NCBI GenBank assembly: GCA_037903475.1
Contig: JBAJFG010000408.1
Span: forward strand, 1-64,000
DNA: 64,000 nt
Direction: 5' to 3'
Source of the DNA: Ancylostoma caninum
Lineage: Eukaryota; Nematoda; Chromadorea; Rhabditida; Ancylostomatidae
The notes under the pieces were generated by a model that saw only the letters and a list, made by a program, of their open reading frames with translations, searched no databases and was not told where the DNA came from. This document shows positions 37,201 through 44,110 of this stretch, one piece after another (within the stretch, counting starts at the first letter, position 1; each line of letters starts with the position of its first letter). Both the position numbers and the translations under genes were made by a program.

Positions 37201-40200
37201 TAATATCGTTGCTGTTCAAGAAAGGCGACCCCATGGATATGCGAGACTTCCGTTCTATTGCATTACTCTCCACGGTAAACAAATTGTTCAGTTCGATTCT
37301 CGGACAACGAATGTTAAGCTGCTTAGATTCCAATCAACCAGTAGAACAAGCAGGGTTCCGCCAGAAATTCTCCACAGTTGACCACATCCATGTCGTTAAC
37401 CAATTAATAGAGAAGAGCAGTGAATACAAGTTCCCACTGTATATAGCCTTTGTGGACTATTCCAAAGCGTTTTGGAACAGGATGTAATTTGAAACTCACT
37501 ACTGTGTCAAGGAATTCACGCGAAAATAGTCCGTCTCCTGTCGAACATCTTCACTGAAGCTGAAATAGCAATCAAAATATGTGGTAAACCTGAACCTGTC
37601 CAAGTTCAGAGAGGCGTCAGACAAGGAGACCCTATATCACCCGCTCTCTTTGCAGCTGTTCTCGAAACCATCTCTCGCAGTATGGAATGGAGTAAAGAAG
37701 GAGTAAACGTTAATGAATACTATTTAAACCATCTTCGCTATGCAGATGATGTTGTGGTCTTCGCTCACGATGCAAAACGTCTTGAGCAAATGCTTAGCGA
37801 AATGAATGAAAAGAGCAAAGCTGTCGGATTGAAAATCAATTTCTCAAAAACCGTGGTCATGTCCAATTCAGTTCACATCCCGATTTGCATAGACGGAACT
37901 ATCGCTTCTTACTGCACCAACTACATATATCTCGGGCAGAAGATTTCGTTTGATGGTGGCCCTTCTCCAAAAATAACCAGAAGAATTCAAGCCGGATGGA
38001 GTTCATTCAATCGATACCGCTCCTAATTCACAAACCGAAGAATTCCCATGAGGTTCAAGAGGCAGCTCTACGCATCTTGCATAGAACAGTCGCTCTTATA
38101 TGGCTGCGAAACTTGGGTAACGAGGAAAAGAGAAATGGGAATGTTAAAGACAGCTTAATGGAAAATGATGAGAAAGATGTTGGGCGTAACATTTTGCATC
38201 ACCGAACCAATGCGTGGCTTCAGAATAAACTCCCGGATGTTGCCCGCAGAGCAATCAAAAGAAAATGGATGTGGGCAATAAGAATAGCTTGCACAGAAGA
38301 CGAAAGATGGGCAAGAAGAATTACAGAATGGCGACCATGGACCTGGAAAAGACCATGTGGACGTCCAAAAATGAGATGGAGAGATGCGTTTGTATCGTAC
38401 TTTGGCGAAACATGGATGCGAGCGGAAGTTAACGACCGAATGAAATGGAAGAGAAGCATGCAACGACATATTGAAACAATATGATATCGTTAATTAAATA
38501 AATAAATAAAACCTCCTGCGGAACCAGATTATTCAAACATTTTAATGGACTGTTCTTAATAAGATGATCTTGTATCAGTGCTGGAGCGTTTTTGATGCTA
38601 CAAGTGCGCACAGAAAATTATCCCTCCCCTCCCTATTGGTCATGCAACGACGCGGTGGTGACGAAATCGGATGCTAGGTAAGTGATAAGCACGAAACATG
38701 CATACTGAAAATACGGGTGTGGGTCATGATGAGGCAAAATGGGGAGGTGTTTTCCCGCCCATTGGCGTCAACTCGTCCCCACTCACACTCAAATTTACAT
38801 GGCAAGTATGGTGAAATCGCTCGCAAATTGGTGCGAGAAGGTCCTGAAGGGCGGGACGAGGATTTGATTGAACCAATCGCAGACACATTGCCCGCCCACC
38901 TTCGCCACATCATGACCAGGGATGTGCGTAATTACGATTTACGATTTACGAATTACGATTTACGGCCATTTTTGTCGATTTTTTACGATTTACGAAAAAT
39001 GGCCCAAATTTCGTAACAAATTCGTAAATAACTACGAGAAACGAATCTCGTCGTAGCGTTTGTGTTTGGGGGTAAATGTACATGATTTCTCTGTGTTTGC
39101 ATTTTGCAGCAAAGCTAAGAGTGAAATGTTTGTTTTGCTTGTAGTTTCTATTATTCGAAGAAGGCGGCATATAGCAATTTCATTATCGCAATTTCATTAT
39201 TATAGCAATTAGAGAAGACCTGTCGGTACACTGGAGCTCAAAGTTCTGGATGAAGTGCGAAAAAACACCGCATTTTCAGCTCTGTTTTCCCGCTTCTCTA
39301 GGTGGGACAAGCTGTCCGCCCAGCCCATTTCCTTCGGCAGAACGTTTTCCCTTGTTTTTCTGACTTCAACTGCGGTGTGATCTCGTAAGCAAAAAGGTTT
39401 TCTTCCTGATTGAGCTCTCATGAGTCAATTAGTAGTGACCATAAACAATTTGATAAAGTAGTTTCAAGAAATAGTTCTTTTCCAAGATGCAGCACGCATT
39501 CTACTTTATTGATAATCGCAGAGGTATTGAAGGCGCATGCGCCCTAAGCAGTGATTTGCTGGGAGCACTGGACACCGAGTCAGCGCTTTATCCTTCCAAA
39601 CTCCTTTGGTACCAATTCACCTACTCCACGGGGTGAATGGCTTATTTCGCAAGGAAACACATAGAACCATCGGCCACGTTTACGTTTATTTCAGGAACAC
39701 CGACCAGGATGAAAAGAATTTTCGCCAATGCAGCTATAAATAATACTCTAAAACTGGACAGCTCGCTTAAAATATCGAGAAAAAAGTTGCCCAGTCATCA
39801 CAATATTATCACTCTAGTGATAAGATGGCGAAGTTCAGTGATCAATTCTGCAGTAGATACATACCTCAGATCATTTTGAGAATGATTTTGTTGTGAAGCG
39901 AGTTGAAATTATTTGACTATTGTATTGGTACTCGGACCCTCCGTCACGATTTACGATTTACCATTTACGGCGGTTTTAGAAAATTTACGATTTACGATTT
40001 ACGAAAATTGAAATTTTTGTTGCGCACATCCCTGATCATGACCCACACCCTGAAAATACCGTACGTCTCCAGTTTGTGATACTGAATTCTCGCTTACAGC
40101 TGTAAGCACACTGGTGAACATAGCCAGTCGGAGCGGTTCGAATCACTTATATTTTAAGAATTCAAACGGGATCCAGGATCCAACGCTGCAATTACTATCC

Positions 40201-41431
40201 TTTCTCTGATATCTTTGGTAACTGTGCAGCACGAACATAGTCCGATTGGCGTAATTGTTCGAGTAGAAATCCTTGCAGCAATGTTCCCAATTGCTGTTAT
40301 CCTCTCTTCGATTGCTGCTCAGGCTTTCGTCCCTTTAGCAGCTATTGCTGTGGGATGGCAGCAACTAAGGGGGGGGGAGTGGATGGCAGCAACTGGGATA
40401 GACATTTTTTGATTACCGAAGCTATTGAATCATGTTTCATTCCTTGCTTGTTCGGGTCTGTGTTCGTAGAGGAGCGCGCCCTAATACAATACAGGACAGC
40501 ACCCTCGCAAAAGTTCCTTCTGTAAAACGTCTTCACCTTCTCCTGTTTTCACGTCAATAACTGCAATAGTCGTCATAATTGCCAAAACTTGTATGTGACC
40601 ACCGAATTCGCGACTGATCACAGCGCTTGGAACAATGCTTCACTTCGGGATTCTCTTCACTACGTTTAATGAGTTCCCATCTACTCGCACTAGTTTTCCT
40701 CTACTGGCGACGAGCTGAAACCTAAGCAGACAAAGACTGGAAACTGATTTAACAGCGTCGGACATCAGAAGGTGCCCCAGAGAAATTTTCCCTTTGCGAA
40801 CAAATCAGGGAGGAAAAAATGGGGGCCCTCATAAATATGAAACGCGCTGTACTGTACTTCAAATAACGATTGGGAGGATAGACACCTTCAGGGACTTTTT
40901 AAGCAATACATGTTATGGTTCCTCTACGTATAGTGAGAGAACATTCTATAAATCGCAACAAGCTCGAAGGCTCAATTATTGTAGGTCACCCACGATTATT
41001 TCCATCTCCGAGATTTTGAGTGTTTTGGCACTTGAGTAATGGTCCCAAAAATCTTACGAATGCTGTACCGTCGTAGACGTCGACATTCTCACGATATAAA
41101 GAAATTAGTTACGTTACGTTCCAGTGATCCAAAATAGTGAGAGCAAATTACCGCTGGTGCTACATTCAAAACAGTGAAGTTAATGTCTGAGGGAAACTTA
41201 GGAGATAGGTAAAAACTTGGTTACTGTCTGAGGGAAACTTAGGAGATAAGTACAAACTTGGTTACTGGTTAATCAGCGCTGCTCGGACTTTTTTTACCTG
41301 ATCTTCCGTTGTCTTGTTTTCTATCACCATACACACAATGGCAAAGCTCAAATTGGTACGGAGTGTATAGGTGACAATGCATCCAAAGAATAATATCACT
41401 GCCAGAGCAAAACGTGTGGAGGGAATCAATC
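13109..41431 (-). CDS. SLC17-type MFS anion transporter gene (seven exons)
   Basis: Exons in order: 41431-41298, 33345-33262, 33180-33024, 31536-31449, 31371-31276, 15771-15431 and 13241-13109. All introns are GT-AG and phases agree at every junction. The joined protein (about 344 residues) shows TM1 ([13 protein letters not shown]), the [12 protein letters not shown] segment, [17 protein letters not shown], the glycine-rich PLSGF segment, the cytoplasmic loop with HPRIS, and [15 protein letters not shown]. These are landmarks of the SLC17 family (vesicular glutamate, sialin and phosphate transporters), which are 12-TM proteins of plasma or vesicle membranes. The N-terminal exon and TM9-12 are missing from what I can find. 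A further luminal-loop exon could hide in 33346-41297. Which SLC17 member it is cannot be told. Confidence 0.88.
13744..14241 (-). pseudogene. Unknown open frame split by one TGA
   Basis: Two frames (14241-14002 and 13992-13744) are in the same phase, separated by one TGA and a few codons. Together they give about 165 codons. The composition is polar and charged ([29 protein letters not shown]). I do not recognise it. It lies in the intron between the TM7 and TM8 exons, on the same strand as the host gene. It may be chance, a relic of a transposon ORF, or a skipped exon. Confidence 0.3.
14250..15430. other. Intron, nothing recognised
   Basis: Part of the 2.2-kb intron of the SLC17-like gene. 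No TE ends or coding blocks are recognised. Confidence 0.5.
15431..15771 (-). CDS. SLC17-like exon (central loop, TM6-TM7)
   Basis: 341 bp, phase 1 to phase 0. Acceptor GTTCAG, donor GTAAGT. It encodes [14 protein letters not shown], the loop with [12 protein letters not shown], then [19 protein letters not shown] and the start of TM7. The IS-x-x-E-x-x-YI loop and the PW-x-x-(I/L)-x-(T/S) segment are typical of the family. Confidence 0.9.
15772..16829. other. Intron, nothing recognised
   Basis: First kilobase (3' end in gene direction) of the 15.5-kb intron. At 16375-16625 an imperfect inverted repeat is seen: TAATCTCCTTAATTCTTTAC at 16384 and its complement-like GTAAAGGAGTTGAGGAGATT at 16543. 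This suggests a short foldback element. Confidence 0.5.
16830..17590 (+). mobile_element. RTE fragment C
   Basis: RT finger coding of the same family as RTE-A, in plus orientation and broken into three frames: [19 protein letters not shown], then [18 protein letters not shown] with [16 protein letters not shown], then [11 protein letters not shown] (motif A). It carries a 37-bp tandem duplication at 17321-17394. It ends at an ATAATAAT stretch beside the TTAA-type MITE. Confidence 0.85.
17321..17394. repeat. 37-bp tandem duplication in RTE-C
   Basis: Unit starting ACCGTCACTGGACTCA at 17321-17357 and again, slightly diverged, at 17358-17394. It duplicates part of the RT. Confidence 0.85.
17621..18034. 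mobile_element. Foldback MITE with TTAA target, copy 1
   Basis: Starts AGGCAGCAAGGGCCGAAATC and ends in a diverged inverted copy (CTTTAAG edge at 18034). Both arms share the interior with the better kept copy at 46518-46980. The right flank is TTAA, while the left flank is now TCAA. Non-coding. Confidence 0.8.
18166..19452 (+). mobile_element. mariner transposon, 1287 bp
   Basis: Terminal inverted repeats begin TTAGGTTGAGTCGAAA and match over about 32 bp with two mismatches. TA follows on the right, and the left flank is CA. The length is typical of a complete mariner. It sits in the C-terminal coding end of a CR1-like LINE on the opposite strand. Confidence 0.93.
18407..19375 (+). pseudogene. 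mariner transposase (broken)
   Basis: N-terminal helix-turn-helix region ([28 protein letters not shown]) and C-terminal catalytic region ([41 protein letters not shown]). The first catalytic Asp is replaced: the block reads GNEKWIL where mariners have GDEKW. The second (HDNARP) and third (LDYHLF) are present. At least two frameshifts or stops lie between 18716 and 18920. The enzyme is dead. Confidence 0.9.
20462..20985 (+). mobile_element. RTE fragment D
   Basis: RT palm-to-thumb of the RTE-A family: [14 protein letters not shown] (the YxDD box is FADG), [36 protein letters not shown] and [13 protein letters not shown] in shifted frames. It is truncated at both ends. It abuts the 5'-truncated LINE on the left and a mariner piece on the right. 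Confidence 0.85.
21000..21660 (-). mobile_element. mariner fragment, C-terminal half
   Basis: The minus strand encodes [20 protein letters not shown] followed by FANLK, the last part of a mariner catalytic domain including the third acidic residue (PSD). The upstream part, to 21660, encodes more transposase in shifted frames. No pair of terminal repeats was found. Confidence 0.75.
21695..23910. mobile_element. Inverted-arm element with tRNA-like boxes, copy A
   Basis: The left arm starts ACAAGGGAGGTGCAAGAGGC. The right arm ends in its reverse complement (diverged) at 23910. The right arm is split by the hAT at 22378-23730. Each arm contains a tRNA-like stretch. On the minus strand of the right arm, the A box TGGCCGAGTGG lies at about 23740 and a B-box-like GGTATGAATCCC at about 22345, joined once the hAT is removed. 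Without the hAT it is about 855 bp. It is the same element as 53773-54801 in opposite orientation. Its centre is short and lacks the ORF seen there. Confidence 0.72.
22378..23730. mobile_element. hAT-like element with TTCGAA subterminal arrays
   Basis: 1353 bp flanked by an 8-bp duplication GTATCTAC (22370-22377 and 23731-23738). Ends are TAGAGTTTGAC and GTAAAACTCTA. Just inside each end is a block of ATTCGAAAATTCGAATATT-type repeats (about 22395-22615 and 23455-23705). The middle has no transposase. An 8-bp target duplication and short inverted ends point to the hAT superfamily, so it is non-autonomous. Confidence 0.82.
23930..24175 (-). mobile_element. mariner fragment (DNA-binding region)
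   Basis: The minus strand encodes [18 protein letters not shown] then [18 protein letters not shown] and [12 protein letters not shown], then LFVR*VPLLLT in a shifted frame. This is the second helix-turn-helix region and linker of a mariner transposase. It is cut at the edge of the inverted-arm element. Confidence 0.72.
24776..25018. mobile_element. MITE with 9-bp target duplication (GGGTAAAATGG family), copy 1
   Basis: 243 bp with ends GGGCAGAATGGAGTTGGGGG and CAACTCCATTTTACCC. Flanking duplication AGTGGAGAA at 24767-24775 and 25019-25027. Its interior (AAGTCGATAATATGACCT, GACTTGTTAGCTG) is shared with 36325-36529. It contains long C and CT runs near the right end. Target length 8-9 bp suggests a Mutator-like or hAT origin. 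Confidence 0.88.
25690..26310. mobile_element. Insertion with twin palindromes and TACTGTAG repeats
   Basis: Interrupts the shared tail of minisatellite element B. It contains the palindrome CGACCCACCGGTGGGTCG at 25704-25721 and ACGACCCACCGGTGGGTCGT at 25746-25765, each preceded by GGACAAT. There are then at least eight TACTGTAG-like words and three spaced copies of a TGCTGAACACGAAT-like motif (25958, 26098, 26223). Exact ends and a target duplication could not be fixed. Confidence 0.5.
26818..27710. mobile_element. mariner-like MITE, 893 bp, copy 1
   Basis: Inverted ends TTAGGCTGTCGGGAAATGAT and the complement of TTAGGTTGTCGGGAAATGAT. TA precedes the left end, and CA follows the right. Removing it joins ...IPQG to [10 protein letters not shown] of the host RT. 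A second, 5'-truncated copy ends at 59839. Internal frames are not recognisable. A perfect 25-bp hairpin lies at 27456-27520. Confidence 0.87.
27456..27520. repeat. Perfect 25-bp inverted repeat, 15-nt loop
   Basis: Arm starting GCGATTTTCTTTCACGAGCT at 27456-27480 and its exact complement at 27496-27520. The second copy of the MITE has only the right-hand arm sequence (about 59612-59650), so the left arm looks like a local inverted duplication in this copy. Confidence 0.93.
28071..28706 (-). pseudogene. GIY-YIG endonuclease domain of Penelope-like element 1
   Basis: 211 open codons. [20 protein letters not shown] then [15 protein letters not shown] match the GIY-YIG core (the Y-x-x-x-C-x-x-C-x-x-x-Y-(I/V)GET form used by Penelope-like elements), followed by HLVDSG. 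The glutamate and arginine expected at the active site (ETGR, R-x-KEH) are present. The domain itself is uninterrupted. Its link to the RT is broken by a frameshift near 28935 and by loss of the palm. Confidence 0.85.
28719..29179 (-). pseudogene. Penelope-like element 1, RT end and linker
   Basis: Frames 29179-28928 and 28943-28719 overlap at a frameshift. They encode [31 protein letters not shown] and MFKTVAML, which correspond to the RT thumb and linker. The homologous segment of element 2 reads KANVVRNLIKTKNKL. Confidence 0.75.
29908..30118. mobile_element. GGGTGTGGGTCATGATG MITE, copy 1 (Mutator-like?)
   Basis: 211 bp, ends GGGTGTGGGTCATGATGA and TCATCATGACCCACACCC. 9-bp duplication GAGCATCTC at 29899-29907 and 30119-30127. 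Excision restores [12 protein letters not shown] in the host RT frame. A second copy, in opposite orientation, is at 38715-40050. Confidence 0.93.
30241..31275. other. Intron, unassigned
   Basis: A plus-strand frame of 88 codons (30668-30934, [20 protein letters not shown]) has no match I recognise. It could be more of the RT element or chance. No exon of the host gene was found on the minus strand here. Confidence 0.35.
31276..31371 (-). CDS. SLC17-like exon (TM5)
   Basis: 96 bp between acceptor TTCAG and donor GTTTGT. It reads from GT (completing Gly) through [16 protein letters not shown] and [13 protein letters not shown], ending in phase 1. The GGWPSIFYV segment is a strong family signature. 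It is separated from the previous exon by a 77-bp intron. Confidence 0.88.
31449..31536 (-). CDS. SLC17-like exon (TM4 / WxPP loop)
   Basis: 88 bp, acceptor CTTAG, donor GTTCGT. It encodes [20 protein letters not shown] and then TGIVYAG. The family usually has W-x-P-P-x-E-R-(S/T) here. This copy has Leu in place of Arg (PPLELS). That may be a real difference in this paralogue or a sequence change. Confidence 0.87.
32003..32589. mobile_element. mariner-like MITE, 587 bp
   Basis: Left end TTAGGTTGTTTTGCGCTCAC after TA (32001-32002). The right end is the complement of TTAGGTTGGTGCGAAACTTG, followed by TA (32590-32591). The ends match over only 8-12 bp. It lies in the 1.5-kb intron of the SLC17-like gene. 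No transposase motif can be read. Confidence 0.68.
33024..33180 (-). CDS. SLC17-like exon (TM3-TM4)
   Basis: 157 bp, acceptor TTTTAG, donor GTGCTT. It encodes [16 protein letters not shown], a long hydrophobic stretch, then [14 protein letters not shown]-x-x-(F/Y)GGK is the conserved cytoplasmic turn of the family, and R-x-x-x-G follows in TM4. Confidence 0.9.
33262..33345 (-). CDS. SLC17-like exon (luminal end and TM2)
   Basis: 84 bp, acceptor TTGTAG, donor GTGGGT, both ends in phase 0. It encodes [20 protein letters not shown] then YILTQ. The (F/Y)-x-W-(S/D) followed by QG-x-(I/V)L-x-(A/S)FF-x-GY is a family landmark. Confidence 0.9.
33478..33510. mobile_element. Solo mariner terminus
   Basis: TTAGGTTGTTGCGAAAATAA follows a TA. 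This is a typical mariner 5' end, and the next about 30 bp also resemble mariner leaders. No opposite end is found downstream before 34000. Confidence 0.55.
33840..35030. other. Intron, no gene recognised
   Basis: Short frames on both strands without recognisable motifs. I looked for a luminal-loop exon of the SLC17-like gene on the minus strand and found none with confidence. Confidence 0.4.
35105..35380. repeat. Two imperfect ~115-bp tandem units
   Basis: Units contain GCGTGGCTACTGATTCACTG / GCGTGGTTATTGATGTATTG, then CAAGTTGTACTACAGGCGTG / CAAGTTGTGCTGCATGCGTG, then GCGGAACCGTA. They resemble the array at 60838-61345 in layout (a CTGGGGT stretch, a CTGA-x-CACGAAT word, then a TTGATTTT stretch). 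RTE-E inserted just after the second unit. Confidence 0.65.
35572..36324 (+). pseudogene. RTE-E endonuclease
   Basis: Blocks [19 protein letters not shown] (the catalytic ETR is changed), [11 protein letters not shown] (DxN) and [12 protein letters not shown] (SDH), with at least three frameshifts or stops between 35710 and 35950. The frame 35929-36324 covers the DxN to SDH half without a break. Confidence 0.85.
36325..36529. mobile_element. GGGTAAAATGG-family MITE, copy 2
   Basis: 205 bp with ends GGGCAAAATGGATTTGGGGG and CAATTCCATTTTACCC. Duplication GACATTTC at 36317-36324 and 36530-36537. Removing it joins KKRHF to FRKPQ in the RTE linker. The interior is itself inverted (AAGTCGATAATATGACCTG near the left, its complement near the right). 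Related to 24776-25018. Confidence 0.9.
36879..38484 (+). pseudogene. RTE-E reverse transcriptase and C-terminal domain
   Basis: Blocks in order: [37 protein letters not shown] (motif A, 36879-37487), [14 protein letters not shown] (motif B, shifted frame), [13 protein letters not shown] (motif C with YADD intact, 37682-38026), YIYLGQKIS, then [15 protein letters not shown] and [10 protein letters not shown] near the end. Two main frameshifts (about 37485 and 38010) and a stop in between make it inactive. Confidence 0.9.
38715..40050. mobile_element. GGGTGTGGGTCATGATG MITE, copy 2, split by hAT
   Basis: Outer ends GGGTGTGGGTCATGATGA (38715) and CATGACCCACACCC (40050) with 9-bp duplication TGAAAATAC at 38706-38714 and 40051-40059. 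Without the hAT and its extra target copy it is 210 bp, against 211 bp in the copy at 29908-30118, to which it is inverted. The hAT went into its right terminal repeat. Confidence 0.93.
38917..40034. mobile_element. hAT-like element with ATTTACG subterminal arrays
   Basis: 1118 bp with ends CAGGGATGTGCG and CGCACATCCCTG and 8-bp duplication ATCATGAC (38909-38916, 40035-40042). CAGGG...CCCTG ends plus 8 bp are diagnostic of hAT. Inside each end are repeated ACGATTTACG words (38932-39000 and 39950-40012). No transposase frame is seen in the 1 kb between them, so it is non-autonomous. Confidence 0.92.
40060..41184. other. Intron, no gene recognised
   Basis: Includes a short duplication of GGATGGCAGCAACT around a G-run (40354-40397). 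No coding motif. Confidence 0.45.
41185..41266. repeat. 41-bp tandem duplication near exon
   Basis: GTCTGAGGGAAACTTAGGAG begins units at 41185 and 41226. The two are nearly identical. It lies 31 bp inside the intron after the TM1 exon of the SLC17-like gene. Confidence 0.92.
41298..41431 (-). CDS. SLC17-like exon (TM1)
   Basis: 134 bp with acceptor TTTCAG and donor GTAAAA. It starts in phase 1 and ends in phase 0. It encodes [19 protein letters not shown], then [12 protein letters not shown], then ENKTTEDQ with an N-glycosylation sequon (NKT) on the luminal side. The ATG must be in an upstream exon, which I could not identify. The frame extends upstream to an ATG, but a good acceptor makes an internal exon more likely. 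Confidence 0.85.
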
Positions 41432-42472
41432 CTGAAATGAGTGGAATCAGTAGCATAGTGAATAACACAAGATTTCTCCTAGATATTTAAGGAATGGGAA
41501 GGCGAGGCGATCAAGAGGCGATTCCCTTTCGCCTTGTTCTGAGAGTAATTTCCGAGAACTCACTCAACCACATTTGTATAAACATAATGTTGTTCGTATA
41601 AATATAATGTTCAATGTTTGTGTATATGTATCCTTTTATTAGTATGGCAACTAAATTCTTGGGCTTGACGATATGAAACAATTGAAAATTACTAAAAAAA
41701 TACAGAACAAGGGGCCACCCAAACCTGCATAATTTGAATACGTAATTTGAATATGACAGCTTCTCTGCCAGCTGTGACCAGGTTTCCAGTCGGTCCAGTT
41801 CATAGAAATGCATGATACGTTTTTAGATGTTAGCAAACTCTACAAGTCGTTGCTTTTCTAATTGATGATTCAGTCATCAGAGCAAGTATTATTTAACTAG
41901 TGTAATATCTGCTTAGATAGAAAACCTGTAGGGAACTCTCCTGTCCCTGACTGTTTCGTCAAAGTTTGCAATAAATCAGTAGGGTCTTCAAAAGTGCGGT
42001 CATCATTTAACTTCCATTGCGTTTTCTCGCTTTGCATGGTGTGCTCCCTATAAGATTTTTCTTTGAAAAGAGGAGAAGGTACACTTTGCTAAACTATGGC
42101 AGATGTCAATCATCCTTCTATATGTTCGAACAGATGAGCTCAAATATTCCTGTTTGCGTTCCTAAGCACAGTCTTGCATTCGAAATTAATTTCTCCATCA
42201 CAGAGCTGTTTCTGAGCAATGACATTGCCTTCTCCTTCAGTGGGAGTCTATAAGCTACTACTGTGAATACATTACTCCTTGTTGCACATAAGGATTGCTC
42301 CCATAAAAAACTCAAGAATTTTGCTCTGGCAAGCTACAAAACTTTTGTTATTTACTAATCGCACTAAAGAAATAATTCTAACAAGATGAATGCCGCGCAG
42401 GACACAGGAATTTAGAGGGCCATGCGCAGCGCCGTCTGCTATCATATGATGCAGAAATAAGGCAAAAATCAA
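41432..42472. other. No gene recognised upstream of the TM1 exon
   Basis: AT-rich. The minus-strand frames here (41813-41511) do not look like an SLC17 N-terminus and no convincing donor in phase 1 was found. Confidence 0.4.
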
Positions 42473-43201
42473 TGTGATCGATCAAACTTTCTCAATATGT
42501 CAAAAATTGGCAAAACTTGTGAAATCAAGCCCAAGATTTTAGTTGCCATACCAATATATAAATCCTGCTAGTGCAGCAAAATTTTCTAGAGCGTAGACGT
42601 GGAGGGGGGGGGCACCATGTAATCGCATACTTTCATCATGAGGCTCACTTATAGACAGTGCTCGCGAGTATGCAAAGCTGACGAGACATCCGGCCGATAA
42701 GTGCATGAATGTAGTAGAAGTCAGTTCCGTCTTCGTATAGTTCCGTTCGTTACGAAGATGATGGAAACAGTCGCTAATGATAGAAGCGAGAGAACTAGAT
42801 AGTGCATTCAGGACTTAGCGGTGGGACCAGCGTCCCCCGCTGGTGGACCAGCAGCCTACGGATGAGACACTGTTCACGAGCTTTTCGAGTTGCATAATAT
42901 ACGAAGCAGGATTACCACTCTTCCTCCCTTCCTGTGCGAAGACTCAGAGATGTATAACAGACAATAATGTTGTCAGTTTAGCACGCAGAGTATCGGTGAT
43001 GCCAAGTAAGCCCTCTCACCTTGAACATGCTGTAAGCGCGTCCCTTGCCCAGGTTCAGACCCAATGATGCAACCATGGAAGCCCTTTATCCTCTTGAGGC
43101 GGATGGTACTCACATGCATACCTACGTAGGATAAACGCGTTATCATCTTATTATGATATTGTTGGCAACCAATTATGTGATCGATCAAACTATCTCAATA
43201 T
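42473..43201. repeat. 26-bp direct repeats flanking a 677-bp segment
   Basis: TGTGATCGATCAAACT... occurs at 42473-42498 and 43176-43201 with one mismatch. The 677 bp between them have no coding motif and contain a G-run at 42605. This could be a very long target duplication of an unknown insertion or a local segmental duplication. Confidence 0.6.
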
Positions 43202-43261
43202 TTGTATAGGAGATATATATGTATAGATTTCCTAAATTTCTTCCTCGAGATTTACAAAGAG

Positions 43262-44110
43262 TGCGGGTGCACCGATAGAGGACAGATGTGTCGGAGAGCG
43301 ATATTTTTTAAAACGCCAATACATACATTTGTCATCCAGGGAGGAGAGTGCGCCAGTGGCGGACGCAGAAAGTGGGCGGGAGGGGGGGCGTGGGAAGAAA
43401 AGTGGGGTCTCCGCCGTTTTGGGGACCCAGACGGAAAATAAAATTAATAATAATATTAATTATAATAATAAACAATAAATAAAAAATATATTAAAAATAA
43501 TAATAAAAATAAACAATTAAAAATAAACTAACACAAGATTTTTATTTGTATTGTAAAGTAATTTCGAAAATTTGGCGACCCATTCTCGGGGGGGGGCGCG
43601 CCCCCCCCCCCCCCCCCCCCCCTGCGTCCGCCACTGGAGTGCGCCAGTACTGCGGAAAACGCTGATATACGGGTCTATCGACATTCGATATCGATATTTG
43701 TTTCACTGATGGAGATGGTGTGTGCGGTGTTCAACAGTGAGGAAAACACTACGATACAAGCCCTCCGATGGAGGAGGGGTGAGCGGGGGCTCAATACAGC
43801 GTGGAAGAGACCGAGACACTGTTTTGCCTACCGAGTAGGGGTCAGATGGGGGTGCGCCTGTCGAGAAGGGGTACGCCGGCACGCAATGATGGGAAAAACG
43901 CCAGGATACTAGTTCGCCGATTGAGAATGGTGCGTCTGCGTCCAACTGCGGGAAAACATTCCATGACGGGTATGTATAGCCGAGCAGGCATATGGGTATC
44001 GTAGAATATGCGCAACCCATAAGACGGATTCCGTATTTGTGCGCAGTTAATCATTAGTTTTGCTTCTTTTTAGTTTTCTGAAGGCTTCGAAAGTTTGAAG
44101 GTTTAGCATA
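43262..44110 (+). mobile_element. Minisatellite element, copy C (truncated), with hAT insert
   Basis: Diverged 60-bp-type units (GTGCACCGATAGAGGACAGA at 43267; GGGAAAAACGCCAGGATACT at 43888) and the shared tail (GCGCAACCCATAAGACGGAT at 44010, then TTAATCATTAGTTTTGCTTC). It stops before the terminal hairpin. The units are more diverged than in copies A and B, which suggests an older copy. The hAT at 43354-43636 interrupts one unit. Confidence 0.65.
43354..43636. mobile_element. hAT MITE, 283 bp
   Basis: Ends CAGTGGCGGACGCAG and CTGCGTCCGCCACTG, a perfect 15-bp inverted repeat of the common hAT form CAGTGGCGGA. 8-bp duplication GAGTGCGC at 43346-43353 and 43637-43644. The interior holds an AATAAT-rich stretch and a G-run/C-run pair near the right end. 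Non-coding. Confidence 0.95.

Larger units (their letters stand above)
35393..38509 (+). mobile_element. RTE-like non-LTR retrotransposon E
   Basis: 3117 bp bounded by the 12-bp duplication AACCTCCTGCGG (35381-35392 and 38510-38521) and ending in an AAAT-type repeat tail. It encodes endonuclease, RT and C-terminal domain in several frames. A 21-C run lies at 35451-35471 in the leader, and a 205-bp MITE is in the linker. It differs clearly in sequence from RTE-A and RTE-B. It lies antisense in the 8-kb intron of the host gene. Confidence 0.92.

Noticed and set aside
41262..41468. The whole 68-codon frame as a single-exon start of the transporter
   Set aside because: A consensus acceptor (TTTCAG) at 41432-41437 and a GT donor at 41297 bracket the conserved part. 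The residues outside do not fit the family.
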